From positions 1-35,997 of the IMG/VR virus record IMGVR_UViG_3300042564_005462: a stretch of DNA of 35,997 nt; one strand, given 5' to 3'. Made by a program: the position numbers and the translations under genes. Shown here in pieces: positions 16,801 through 23,239 of the stretch; the first letter of the stretch is position 1, and every line of letters begins with the position of its first letter. Under the pieces are notes generated by a model. The model did not search any database. It saw only the letters and a list, made by a program, of their open reading frames with translations, and was not told the origin of the DNA. The DNA is from a virus.

Positions 16801-18060
16801 TAAAAGTTTTTCAACTAATACAACACCAATTGCAAGTTTTTCCATAAAATATGACATTATAGCAAATAAAATGGTTACTCCTAATGCGGTAACAAATTGC
16901 CAAAGTCCAATAGGTTTTGTCAATGATAATATCCAAGAAGATGCTGTAATTGCAGCAGCGATTCCAACTAATACTAAAATTAAATTAACCGGACTTACTT
17001 TTGTCTTTTTGAATGCAACTACACCCATAGCTATTTTTTCTAAATTAAATGCGACTATCGCGAACATAGCCGCTATTAATATAGCAGTTACTATCTGACC
17101 AAATGACATAGGTCTAACTAGTCCTAATACCCAAGATGATACTGTTATAGCGGTTGCGATGCCGAGTAAGGTTTTAATAAGTTCGAGTGGTTTAACTTTT
17201 AGTCTTTCAAACATTACTACCGCTACCCCTATCTTGTGCATATTATATGATATAATTGAGAATACAACAGCGATAGCAATTGCAGTCATTGCTTGTGCAA
17301 AACTTATTGGCATAATTAATTGAAACGCCCAAGAAGATGCCGTAATTGCTGCTGATATAGAAACTAAAGTAGTTATTAGTGCTAACTTACTTACCTTTAG
17401 TTTATCAAATAATATAGTTGCTGTAAATATATTTACTAATGATTTGGACATTACCGCAAAAGTCGCCGCGATAAAAATCGCTGTTAGTAATTGTGTAAAT
17501 CCAATAGGTTTAATAAGACTTAATACCCAAGATGATACAGTAAGTGCAGCAGACATCATAATCATAGTTAAGGAAGCCATTGCTGCTTGTTTTATTGATA
17601 AATTAAGTTTGGCTATCTTCTCAAATGCAATTGAAATAAGTACTATCGCTAATCCTAGTGATATAACTGATAGAAAATCTACTTTACCAACTAATTTGAA
17701 TGCCATACCGATAGCTAATACCGCTACTGCTATTAGTAAGATAGTTGCTACTCCTTTTTTGATTTGACCTTTTTTCTTCTCACCTCCAGATTCTTCTATA
17801 GCTTCAGTTTTCTTTTCACCACCCTTTTGTTTTTGTAACTGAATGATAGTTTCCTGATTCTTTAAAATCTTTTGGGTATCAGTTTTTACTGATTTAAGAC
17901 TGGTGTTAATCTCTGTTAATTGCTTAGAGAAATCACCACTTTTTAAAGCAGTGGTTGTAGCTGATTGACCTTTGTCATCACCTTTCTTTCCCAATGCCTC
18001 TGAGATTTTCTCTAAAGAGACTGATAAATTATCTAATGCTTTTAATAGTATCTTATCCAT
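13843..18060 (-). CDS. Tape measure protein candidate, 1405 residues, built from repeats
   Basis: A very long, hydrophobic-centred protein in a tail gene region is most likely the tail tape measure, which sets tail length and leaves through the tube at DNA injection. The N-terminal 100 residues are a coiled-coil-like charged region. Residues about 155-410 contain four copies of a 66-residue unit, each with the SSW motif at 176, 242, 308 and 374. Each unit has two hydrophobic helices. Residues about 510-700 have units of about 61 residues with ILAAGNYKKYP at 571 and 632 and variants at 509 and 693. Near the C-terminus an 85-residue unit recurs (KILWENKKYF and LDKMLVSEKTV). At the usual 1.5 angstrom per residue of helix, 1405 residues would allow a tail of about 210 nm. 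T4 gp29 is far shorter. No lytic or peptidase domain is seen. Confidence 0.62.
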   Translation of the reverse strand: MDKILLKALDNLSVSLEKISEALGKKGDDKGQSATTTALKSGDFSKQLTEINTSLKSVKTDTQKILKNQETIIQLQKQKGGEKKTEAIEESGGEKKKGQIKKGVATILLIAVAVLAIGMAFKLVGKVDFLSVISLGLAIVLISIAFEKIAKLNLSIKQAAMASLTMIMMSAALTVSSWVLSLIKPIGFTQLLTAIFIAATFAVMSKSLVNIFTATILFDKLKVSKLALITTLVSISAAITASSWAFQLIMPISFAQAMTAIAIAVVFSIISYNMHKIGVAVVMFERLKVKPLELIKTLLGIATAITVSSWVLGLVRPMSFGQIVTAILIAAMFAIVAFNLEKIAMGVVAFKKTKVSPVNLILVLVGIAAAITASSWILSLTKPIGLWQFVTALGVTILFAIMSYFMEKLAIGVVLVEKLLGKGKLFLIPLVLVVMSLAIMLSSHILNKTADIPFMLMLKILVFSVVLTLALIVLGIGALFLVKVIGFSTVIKGSISIVILATSIMLASILLSKGKYSKYPGWRWTLLTAIAIIAFGLVAKILTMLGGVGTYVKGGIAIVIVALTIMLTSHILAAGNYKKYPSLKWSLGVAAALGVFGVAALLLGTQTMNPFFYAGLGIIMLVAVTIIATSHILAAGNYKKYPTLSWNLGVAAALATFGVAAILLGFNAINPFFYAGLGITLLVAKTIVGVAGILAKGNYNLPGIVGWSASVALLYTVFTPLIILLGAVGAMGAVVEFFGGTNPFEAGRKMLKDIAWSIVDVSKILQKGDYKQGPTEAWAKGVGIALGAFSPVYQMLVDNAPGLFGGGGGVGPDDFAKAIRTVSGGIISAAWYFAKNKAAFVNGPPVAWAKGVGLAIGAFAPVYSMLVDFPYSGGKKMKKAIILIAEGIVAAAGVFEKGKAKFEEGKYPSKDWGKGVGASLNAFAPVFEALSGRSWYESGDDVIDNMKYGIVTIAKALVLAAKEFIKVKPEAWKSYPTSEWAKGVGKSVIGFMDLFDTIEERGYTTTSFALNSMILKVGVQAMADVARILWTNQKFFKVKLDQNFVKNLSKNLLGFGTLALKLDKMLVSEKTVVTTNSGVFGIGSSKSTKTVRERRDLSLVKDLTIQLISVAKILWENKKYFEFKIDSNYIQNLSKNLLGFGKLALMLDKMLVSEKTVTTVSSGFFGIGASKSSTTVRERKDLSLIKDLTIQLISVAKILWENKKYFAFNIDPNYMKNVGKNILDFNQVIKKLAEAEKGTSFFGRIGQGIESMLGTDPISQIVRRMVTLAKGYDALANSLMKLGFAMRTLNLKSMKDLGTMTRDLADGKMTKKSGSGSSGTEMQMPKQSKMSSVGDRVSDKKLNPDRYLTPEQAKRNSLHYLSKQMDQMIGVLSSGTKGDKGNPVVDKLDEILKLLKQDSTGIFGF
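14430..14966 (-). repeat. 255-bp direct repeats inside the tape measure gene
   Basis: Two near-identical stretches begin at about 14443 and 14698 (GAAATACTTTTTATTTTCCC) and a diverged third at 14953, giving an exact period of 255 bases (85 codons). They encode the 85-residue C-terminal unit of the tape measure. The high DNA identity of the first two suggests recent duplication or gene conversion. Confidence 0.85.
16750..17600 (-). repeat. 198-bp coding repeats of the tape measure (66-residue units)
   Basis: Four hydrophobic units of exactly 66 residues share the motif A-x-S-S-W and a following P-(I/M)-(G/S)-(F/L). Their SSW codons lie near 17535, 17337, 17139 and 16941, exactly 198 bases apart. 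The DNA has diverged more than at the 255-bp repeats. Confidence 0.8.
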
Positions 18061-18074
18061 AAAAAACTTTTATT

Positions 18075-18130
18075 TCCAAAGTATATATAAAAAACGTAAA
18101 TCCTTCTTGGAATATATACTATATATTAAA
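18075..18130. promoter_or_regulatory. Divergent promoter gap with inverted AGTATATAT repeats
   Basis: The 89-base gap between the divergent tape measure gene and the gene at 18150 contains AGTATATAT and, about 25 bases later, its inverse ATATATACT. TTCCAA near the first and TTGGAA near the second add to the symmetry. The arrangement looks like a pair of back-to-back promoter elements, but no clear minus-33/minus-7 pair was found. Confidence 0.3.
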
Positions 18131-18149
18131 AGATAAATTAAACAAGTAA

Positions 18150-18614
18150 ATGCAAATAAAACGACTGATTAAATATTACATTTTAGGTGAATCATTAAAA
18201 GAGATAGAAATGAATAGAATTCTAGAAAAAATATCGAAAACGAATAAATTGACAAAAAGAGAAAAAGACTTTCTTAATTTGTATAATATAACCAAAGATG
18301 AGGAAAAAGGCAGAGACCTTATGTACTTGTCTAAAAATGTTACTGTTAAAAAAATAAAAGAACTTATTGAAAAATATAAAAAAGTTATTTGTGATTTACA
18401 TGATAGAAACGGCAAGATAGGATTACAAATAATTGATATTGTTGATGAAGATAATGAAGAAGAAACTAGTTTAGTTATTATGAAGGGAAATGAAACTCAT
18501 AAACTACATGATAAGTTTTTATATAATATTATCTACAATACAAAAAAGGATGAATATTCACTACAAGAACAAGATGAATATTTCGAGAAAATAACAGTTA
18601 AAAATGAAGATTAA
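18150..18614 (+). CDS. Unknown charged helical protein
   Basis: The 154-residue protein is rich in Lys, Glu and Ile, with a predicted helical N-terminal half (KISKTNKLTKREKDFLNLY) and a beta-rich C-terminal half (IGLQIIDIVDEDNEEETSLV). The pattern N-x-x-T-K-R-E-x-D-F-L in the first half recalls small helix-turn-helix or protein-contact regions, but no family is recognised. Its end overlaps the next gene by 11 bases, so the two are probably co-translated. Confidence 0.55.
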   Translation: MQIKRLIKYYILGESLKEIEMNRILEKISKTNKLTKREKDFLNLYNITKDEEKGRDLMYLSKNVTVKKIKELIEKYKKVICDLHDRNGKIGLQIIDIVDEDNEEETSLVIMKGNETHKLHDKFLYNIIYNTKKDEYSLQEQDEYFEKITVKNED

Positions 18615-18882
18615 GAAATTTAACAAATTTGTAAATGAAGAGATATCCGGAACTGAATTAGTTGGTCCAGTTGGACCTGCTTATGGTGAAACTCGTTTAC
18701 AAAACAAAACAGTCGATGCTTCTGATACCAATGTTATTTATTCAGAATTAGATGGTAGTGTTTATTCAGAAGATGAATACAACAATCTTTATAATGAGTA
18801 TTTAAAAATGGGTGGTTCCCCTTTACACGGATTTTCACTAGAAAATATTAATATAATATTAGATTATATACAGAATAACTAA
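18604..18882 (+). CDS. Small protein with head-targeting-like leader
   Basis: The 92-residue protein starts MKIKKFNKFVNE-E, which fits the pattern of the T4 internal-protein leader (basic/hydrophobic, Phe, then x-N-E) and the leaders in the 4164-6355 cluster. The rest is acidic and Tyr-rich (YSEDEYNNLYNEYLKMGG) with a G-P-V-G-P-A-Y-G-E stretch. If the leader is removed the remaining protein would be about 80 residues. A packaged internal role is inferred only from the leader. It overlaps the preceding gene by 11 bases. Confidence 0.5.
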   Translation: MKIKKFNKFVNEEISGTELVGPVGPAYGETRLQNKTVDASDTNVIYSELDGSVYSEDEYNNLYNEYLKMGGSPLHGFSLENINIILDYIQNN

Positions 18883-18921
18883 ATTTTATATATACAATTT
18901 GATAAAAAACAGAAATCAAAT

Positions 18922-20262
18922 ATGAGTAAGTTAATTACATTAAACGGCATGAATAACGACGAGGTTTTAAATGACCTTTTCAACGATGAAATCTTTGTTT
19001 ATGAAGATATTCAAGGAAGTAAAATCTGGGTTAATTGGAACGGTAAAGAATTTGAGATAAGACCTAAGTCTATTTCAAGTGATCCTATCAATTTAATTGA
19101 TTTAGCAATGCAAAACTATTACAATCCAGCTCTTAACTATCTAAATTCATTAGATGAAAGAGTAAAAAGTCTATTGAATAGAAAATGGTGGTTTTGTTTT
19201 GAGTATTTTCCAGATAATCAACCAGCTAATATAGAATATAATAGAGTTCCTAAGAATCAATTAGTTCTTAGTAGTATCAATAAGTCTGGTAAATATGAAT
19301 TTTTAATAGATGAGTTAGATGAGTATTCTAGACTATTAGATGTTGATGTAATTCCTGTTATTTATCAAGGTAAATTAACTGAAGGTATGAAAGAAGCTAT
19401 TAAATACTTTATCCATACAAGTGAAGAAGACTTAGATTATATCTTTGGTGAAAAATCATTTGCCTATTTCTTCTATAAAGTTTTAAATCCTAAAATTGAT
19501 AATTCATTTTTAATGGATGATGACTTCCAAAAGAATATTGAGAAGTTAATAATAAGAAGTAAAACTAAAGATATCTCATTTGAGATATTAAACCCACTTT
19601 ATAAAAGAATAAGTGAAGAAAATAATACAGAGTTTGTTGAGATTTATACTTTAATACTTATTAATTTCTTAAATTTCTGCCAATCTATCAATCTAGAAGA
19701 TGTTAAACTTAAAGGTGATAAGAAAGATGATATTTATATCTATCTTTTATCTAAATTATTTAATGTTTATGTTTCTGAGATTAAACAAGATTTATTAGAC
19801 TTTGACTTTGTTGTTCCTGAGTTCTTTGATAAAGATAAATTTAAGATTAATACTGAATTAATTAAAAATAAACTTACTAAAGATTATATACAAGAAGATG
19901 AAAAATTAGAGTATATATTTAAAGTTGTTTTAGGGTCATTTAATAAAAGAAGAAAGAAGCCAATTGGTATCTTTACAGAAAATACAGTTAAGTTATTTAA
20001 TAAGTTTGTTGATGATATAGATACTTATATTTCTAAATACTTAAATAAACTACATGAGATTGAACTTGGTAGAGCTGGTCTTTTAGACTTTGGTGACTTC
20101 TTTGATATTCAATACGACCAAGATGGTGAAGGTCAAGTTTATCCTGATGTTTACTCTGAATTTGAGAAAGGTGTTGATAATGACAAGAAGAAAAAAGGCA
20201 AAGGTGGTAAATTTCCAATTGAACCTACAAGTGGTAAAGAACCTGAAACTCCTATTAAGTAA
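18922..20262 (+). CDS. Possible ligase-fold (nucleotidyltransferase-like) protein
   Basis: The N-terminal 130 residues resemble the adenylation core of RNA/DNA ligases: a VYEDIQGSKIWVNWNGKEFE segment in the place of motif I, then R-P-K, and WWFCFEYFPDNQPANIEYNR in the place of motif III. The Lys that would accept AMP (K in K-x-D-G) is replaced by Asp in D-I-Q-G, so either the motif is shifted or the protein is not catalytic. The C-terminal 250 residues are helical and acidic and end in a Lys/Gly-rich linker. A virion or accessory role is equally possible. The gene ends in TAATG, overlapping the next start by one base. Similarity to ligases is a weak inference. Confidence 0.35.
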   Translation: MSKLITLNGMNNDEVLNDLFNDEIFVYEDIQGSKIWVNWNGKEFEIRPKSISSDPINLIDLAMQNYYNPALNYLNSLDERVKSLLNRKWWFCFEYFPDNQPANIEYNRVPKNQLVLSSINKSGKYEFLIDELDEYSRLLDVDVIPVIYQGKLTEGMKEAIKYFIHTSEEDLDYIFGEKSFAYFFYKVLNPKIDNSFLMDDDFQKNIEKLIIRSKTKDISFEILNPLYKRISEENNTEFVEIYTLILINFLNFCQSINLEDVKLKGDKKDDIYIYLLSKLFNVYVSEIKQDLLDFDFVVPEFFDKDKFKINTELIKNKLTKDYIQEDEKLEYIFKVVLGSFNKRRKKPIGIFTENTVKLFNKFVDDIDTYISKYLNKLHEIELGRAGLLDFGDFFDIQYDQDGEGQVYPDVYSEFEKGVDNDKKKKGKGGKFPIEPTSGKEPETPIK

Positions 20263-20459
20263 TGAGTTCAATTAATCTTAACATGACTTCTGTTGAAGTT
20301 AAAGCTGAAGTTAGACCACTTAGGTCTACTTGGACTGTCGAAATGGCATCTGATTTAAATAGTTTTCATGGATTAGATCCTAGTATATTGGAGAAATCAT
20401 TAAGAAGTGAGATAAGAAAGGTAAAGATTAAAAATATATTTAATAAAGTCAAACCATAA
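20262..20459 (+). CDS. Stand-alone peptide resembling a segment of the major capsid protein gp23
   Basis: The 65-residue product carries V-E-V-K-A-E-V-R-P-L, then WTVEMASDLNSFHGLD and a helix with L-R-S-E-I-R-K. T4-like gp23 has a very similar internal stretch, of the form V-E-x-K-x-R-x-L-K-A-x-Y-T-x-E-L-A-Q-D-L-x-x-x-H-G-L-D, followed by L-x-x-E-I. The match of the whole block, recalled from gp23 sequences, is striking. As a separate gene it could mimic or bind capsid subunits, help assembly, or act by another route. It shares one base with the upstream stop codon (TAATG), indicating coupled translation. Why this block should be free is unknown. Confidence 0.55.
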   Translation: MSSINLNMTSVEVKAEVRPLRSTWTVEMASDLNSFHGLDPSILEKSLRSEIRKVKIKNIFNKVKP

Positions 20460-20482
20460 CTTGTTTTTTAAATATAAATAAT

Positions 20483-21718
20483 ATGAGATTGACAAATTCC
20501 ACCACTGACGAACAAGAGTATAAAAAACGAATATCTACTAAATTAGGTAAAAAAATACAATCATTGCAATTTTTACCAATTTGTCTTGATGGTATTCAAA
20601 AAGATAAAACCATTAACTTTGAAAATCAAAAGTTAAAGACATCTTATCTTATAGATATTGTTCATAATTTAATTTTAAAATACTATTTCAAAAAAGAAAA
20701 TAGATATGTTCTTAACTCTGTTGTTTTAAAAGAAAAATATGGTTATCTATATAACTATTACATCAAATATTTAGTTGCTAATAATGTTCTTCGTATGGTT
20801 ACAAACTATAAGAAAGGATTTACTTCAAGAGCATATGAATTAAATGAAAGTATATTTAAATCTAAAATAAAAAGACATAGAAACTCAGATAAGATTTTAA
20901 TAAAGAAATACAAAAAGAAAATATTTGACACAATTGAAGATTTCTCCGATTCTACAAATAGTTTAATTGAATTAGGAATTAGAGAAAAGTTAATATCTGA
21001 TTTATTTGATGTTGAGATTCAGTATGATCGTTCTATATTTTATTTAGATTCTATTAAACAGGATATTGATATCTATAATCGTAATAGTTATTCAGTTGAA
21101 GCTATAAACGACAAACACATATTTTATCACTTTGATAGTTATGGTAGAATGCACACGAATTTTACAATCCTAAAGTCTTTCATTAGAAAAAATTGTTTAT
21201 TGATAGATGGTGAAGAAACATTAGAGATTGATATTAAAAATAGTCAGCCACTTTTCTTATGTAAATTAATAAGTGATTCTGGTACCAGTTGGGTTAAAAA
21301 AGAAGAATTTGAATTTTTCAAACAACTTACTATCAATGGAACTTATTATGAATATATGATGCAAGTTATTGGTGAGAAAGATAGAAATAAAGTAAAAGAA
21401 ATCACATATAAAGTTTTATTTGGTAGAAACGCTTCTAATAGTAAAGCTGATAAATATTTTGCTACGGCTTTTCCATCTATACACACTTTTATAAAACTTT
21501 ATAAAAAAGAATATGGTGATTATAGAGTACTTTCTTATGATTTACAAAAAGCTGAATCAAATTTAGTTTATAATAAAATAATTAAAAAGATTATGATATT
21601 ACATCCAGATATTAAAATGCTAACAGTACATGATAGTATTATTTATCCAAGAAAATATAAAGATATAGTAACTGACTTTTTTAATTCTGAGATGAAATTG
21701 GAATTTAATTTAATTTAA
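20483..21718 (+). CDS. DNA polymerase of the family A-like TV-Pol type
   Basis: The 411-residue protein has the palm motifs of the polymerase superfamily that includes DNA polymerase I and T7-like RNA polymerases: motif A LEID250IKNSQP, a motif-B-like helix DRNKVKEITYKVLFG (301-314), and motif C TVH383DS. The upstream stretch YHFDSYGRMHTNFT is typical of a mobile-element polymerase family that was described as TV-Pol (transposon and viral polymerases). There is no 3'-5' exonuclease domain; the first 200 residues are helical and Lys-rich and could bind DNA or prime. It is separate from the gp43-type enzyme at 33707. A role in an alternative start, in repair or in mobile DNA is possible. The ends look intact. 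Confidence 0.7.
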   Translation: MRLTNSTTDEQEYKKRISTKLGKKIQSLQFLPICLDGIQKDKTINFENQKLKTSYLIDIVHNLILKYYFKKENRYVLNSVVLKEKYGYLYNYYIKYLVANNVLRMVTNYKKGFTSRAYELNESIFKSKIKRHRNSDKILIKKYKKKIFDTIEDFSDSTNSLIELGIREKLISDLFDVEIQYDRSIFYLDSIKQDIDIYNRNSYSVEAINDKHIFYHFDSYGRMHTNFTILKSFIRKNCLLIDGEETLEIDIKNSQPLFLCKLISDSGTSWVKKEEFEFFKQLTINGTYYEYMMQVIGEKDRNKVKEITYKVLFGRNASNSKADKYFATAFPSIHTFIKLYKKEYGDYRVLSYDLQKAESNLVYNKIIKKIMILHPDIKMLTVHDSIIYPRKYKDIVTDFFNSEMKLEFNLI

Positions 21719-21735
21719 TAATTTATATATAATTT

Positions 21736-21891
21736 ATGAAAACATACCATTTAATTTCTAAATCTGGTAACGAGATTGTTAACAGATTTACTTGTCAGTA
21801 CATAGAGGATGCTGTCTTATATTTTTCTAAAGTTAAGAAGCTTAGTAAGAAAGATCTACTACATATATTTCATATTAAAGAGGAATATTAA
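21736..21891 (+). CDS. 51-residue protein, unknown
   Basis: This short frame begins MKTYHLISKSGNEIVNRF, continues with C-Q-Y-I-E-D-A-V-L-Y-F-S-K-V-K-K-L-S and ends in KEEY-stop. The pattern (a strand, a Gly-Asn-Glu turn, a strand, then a helix) is common among small proteins of T4-like phages, as far as I recall. It has an ordinary start context and sits between two larger plus-strand genes. The stop codon lies inside a perfect hairpin. No function can be assigned. Confidence 0.6.
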   Translation: MKTYHLISKSGNEIVNRFTCQYIEDAVLYFSKVKKLSKKDLLHIFHIKEEY

Positions 21892-21905
21892 AGCCCTTTA
21901 ATATT
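21884..21905 (+). terminator. Perfect hairpin across the stop codon
   Basis: AATATTAAAG and CTTTAATATT form a perfect 10-base-pair inverted repeat with CC between. It covers the stop codon of the 51-residue gene. There is no T tract, so a weak terminator, an mRNA-end stabiliser or a protein-binding site are all possible. Confidence 0.45.
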
Positions 21906-21918
21906 TAATATATACCTT

Positions 21919-22461
21919 GTGATCGATTTAACTAACCCAAAAATATCATTTATCCTACTATCTTCTGATAAGTTAGAAGACATGGTTTCTATTCTTTATG
22001 CTAAAGAGTATAAAATTATTCCTATTAAAGGATATTATCATGGTCAATATGAAGATTCTGTTATCGCTTACAATGATGATAATGATAATGATGAATTAAG
22101 AAAAGACTTACTATTTCTACTAAATCATTTTCACCAAGAATGTGGAATCATTAAATATTTAGGTGATAGTAATGTAAAGAAAACATTTAGTGATGGTTCT
22201 GAAAAACCAATGGGTATTGTTATCTATAATACCGATGCTGAAAATATCTCTTATTTATACAATGGAGTTTCATTCTCATTTGTTGAACAAGTTAGATACT
22301 GGAAACCAACTAAGAAAGAAGATTTCAGAGTTGGTATGTTAGTTGAATATTTCAACAATAATAAATGGTATGAAAAGAAAGTTGAAGATCCTATCAATGA
22401 ATATGATAAGATTTATAAACTAATGATTAAATATGATAAAATTAGAGTTGTCTCTAAATAA
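21919..22461 (+). CDS. Conserved-looking hypothetical protein
   Basis: The 180-residue protein starts with GTG (MIDLTNPKIS); the first ATG would be 22 codons later and would remove a strand. It has two parts: residues 1-110 (alternating beta/alpha with FSDGSEKPMGIVIYN), and a C-terminal beta module with VGMLVEYFNNNKWYEKKV and D-K-I-Y-K-L-M-I-K-Y. I recall the last block from several T4-like phages but know of no assigned activity. The end overlaps the convergent minus-strand gene by 8 bases. Confidence 0.55.
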   Translation: MIDLTNPKISFILLSSDKLEDMVSILYAKEYKIIPIKGYYHGQYEDSVIAYNDDNDNDELRKDLLFLLNHFHQECGIIKYLGDSNVKKTFSDGSEKPMGIVIYNTDAENISYLYNGVSFSFVEQVRYWKPTKKEDFRVGMLVEYFNNNKWYEKKVEDPINEYDKIYKLMIKYDKIRVVSK

Positions 22462-23239
22462 TCTCAAACCAATGTATTGACTTATCCCAAGAATTTGGAG
22501 TTTCCACCATAAAATAAGTAGAATCGTTAACATTTCTAACGACATTAAGACCACCTCCTGATTGTTTATCTGTTTTCATCATAATTATCTTATTAGGTTT
22601 AATATATGGTGATGGTATGATGTTAATACCCATCATATTTCCAGTAACAATTTTATTATCATTAGTTAGTGTTATAGAATTTGAATTTGATAATAATATG
22701 TACTTATAAGCTTCTAACCCTACTATCATAGAGTTCGCTGGACCTCTTCTAGATGTTTTAGCAATTAAATTAGATAACATCGTTATCTTAGACATTAATT
22801 TTCTAGAATTCGCCATTTCATTCTCTGAATCAGTCAAAGAAGTATCATTTTGTATAATTAAGTTAAGAGATTGAGGTATATTCATAGGCTTTAAAGTTAG
22901 TGATTCTAACTTTAATATTATCTCACTAAATAATTGATTGTTATCTATGAATTTACTAGCTGTTGCATTAACAGACATAACTTTAGCTGAGATTGTAGAC
23001 ATGAATCCTTCATTTTCTAAAGGGTCTAAAAAAGATTCTCTGTTTTTGAATTCATCTACTTTATTATCGAGAACTGCGTCAATTGCTAGTTCTCGATTTT
23101 TTCTTTTAAGTTCTCTCTTGTATTCATCATTAGGTTCTTCAACCATATCTAAATAAGCAATAATTCCTTTTGGAAGAGATGGTTTCGAATTCTCTGTATA
23201 GTTACATACTTTTTCTAAATCATCTCGTGTAATTATCAT
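22454..23239 (-). CDS. Capsid-fold-like structural protein, uncertain
   Basis: The 261-residue protein ends with a segment resembling the C-terminal domain of T4-type capsid proteins: T-S-R-R-G-P-A-N-S-M-I-V-G, then a helix, a GNMMGINIIPSPYIKPNKII strand pair and a Gly-rich turn. In gp23/gp24-like proteins the matching stretch is R-R-G-x-G-N-F-I-I-A. The N-terminal 90 residues are helical and charged. A minor capsid or capsid-like role is an inference; a decoration or unrelated protein is possible. Its start overlaps the end of the glycosyltransferase gene by 20 bases, so the two are co-expressed. Confidence 0.4.
   Translation of the reverse strand: MIITRDDLEKVCNYTENSKPSLPKGIIAYLDMVEEPNDEYKRELKRKNRELAIDAVLDNKVDEFKNRESFLDPLENEGFMSTISAKVMSVNATASKFIDNNQLFSEIILKLESLTLKPMNIPQSLNLIIQNDTSLTDSENEMANSRKLMSKITMLSNLIAKTSRRGPANSMIVGLEAYKYILLSNSNSITLTNDNKIVTGNMMGINIIPSPYIKPNKIIMMKTDKQSGGGLNVVRNVNDSTYFMVETPNSWDKSIHWFEII

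Noticed and set aside
14435-17767. Plus-strand open frames opposite the tape measure gene
   Set aside because: They mirror the repeated coding units of the minus-strand gene, share no start or promoter features and have no recognisable protein pattern.
13843-18060. Periodic repeats considered as a CRISPR array or tandem satellite
   Set aside because: The periods are multiples of three, the units are coding and conserve protein motifs, and there are no short identical repeats with unique spacers.
20033-20275. Three short frames (both strands) over the end of the ligase-like gene
   Set aside because: All are shadows of the long plus-strand frame, which continues without a break to the TAATG junction.
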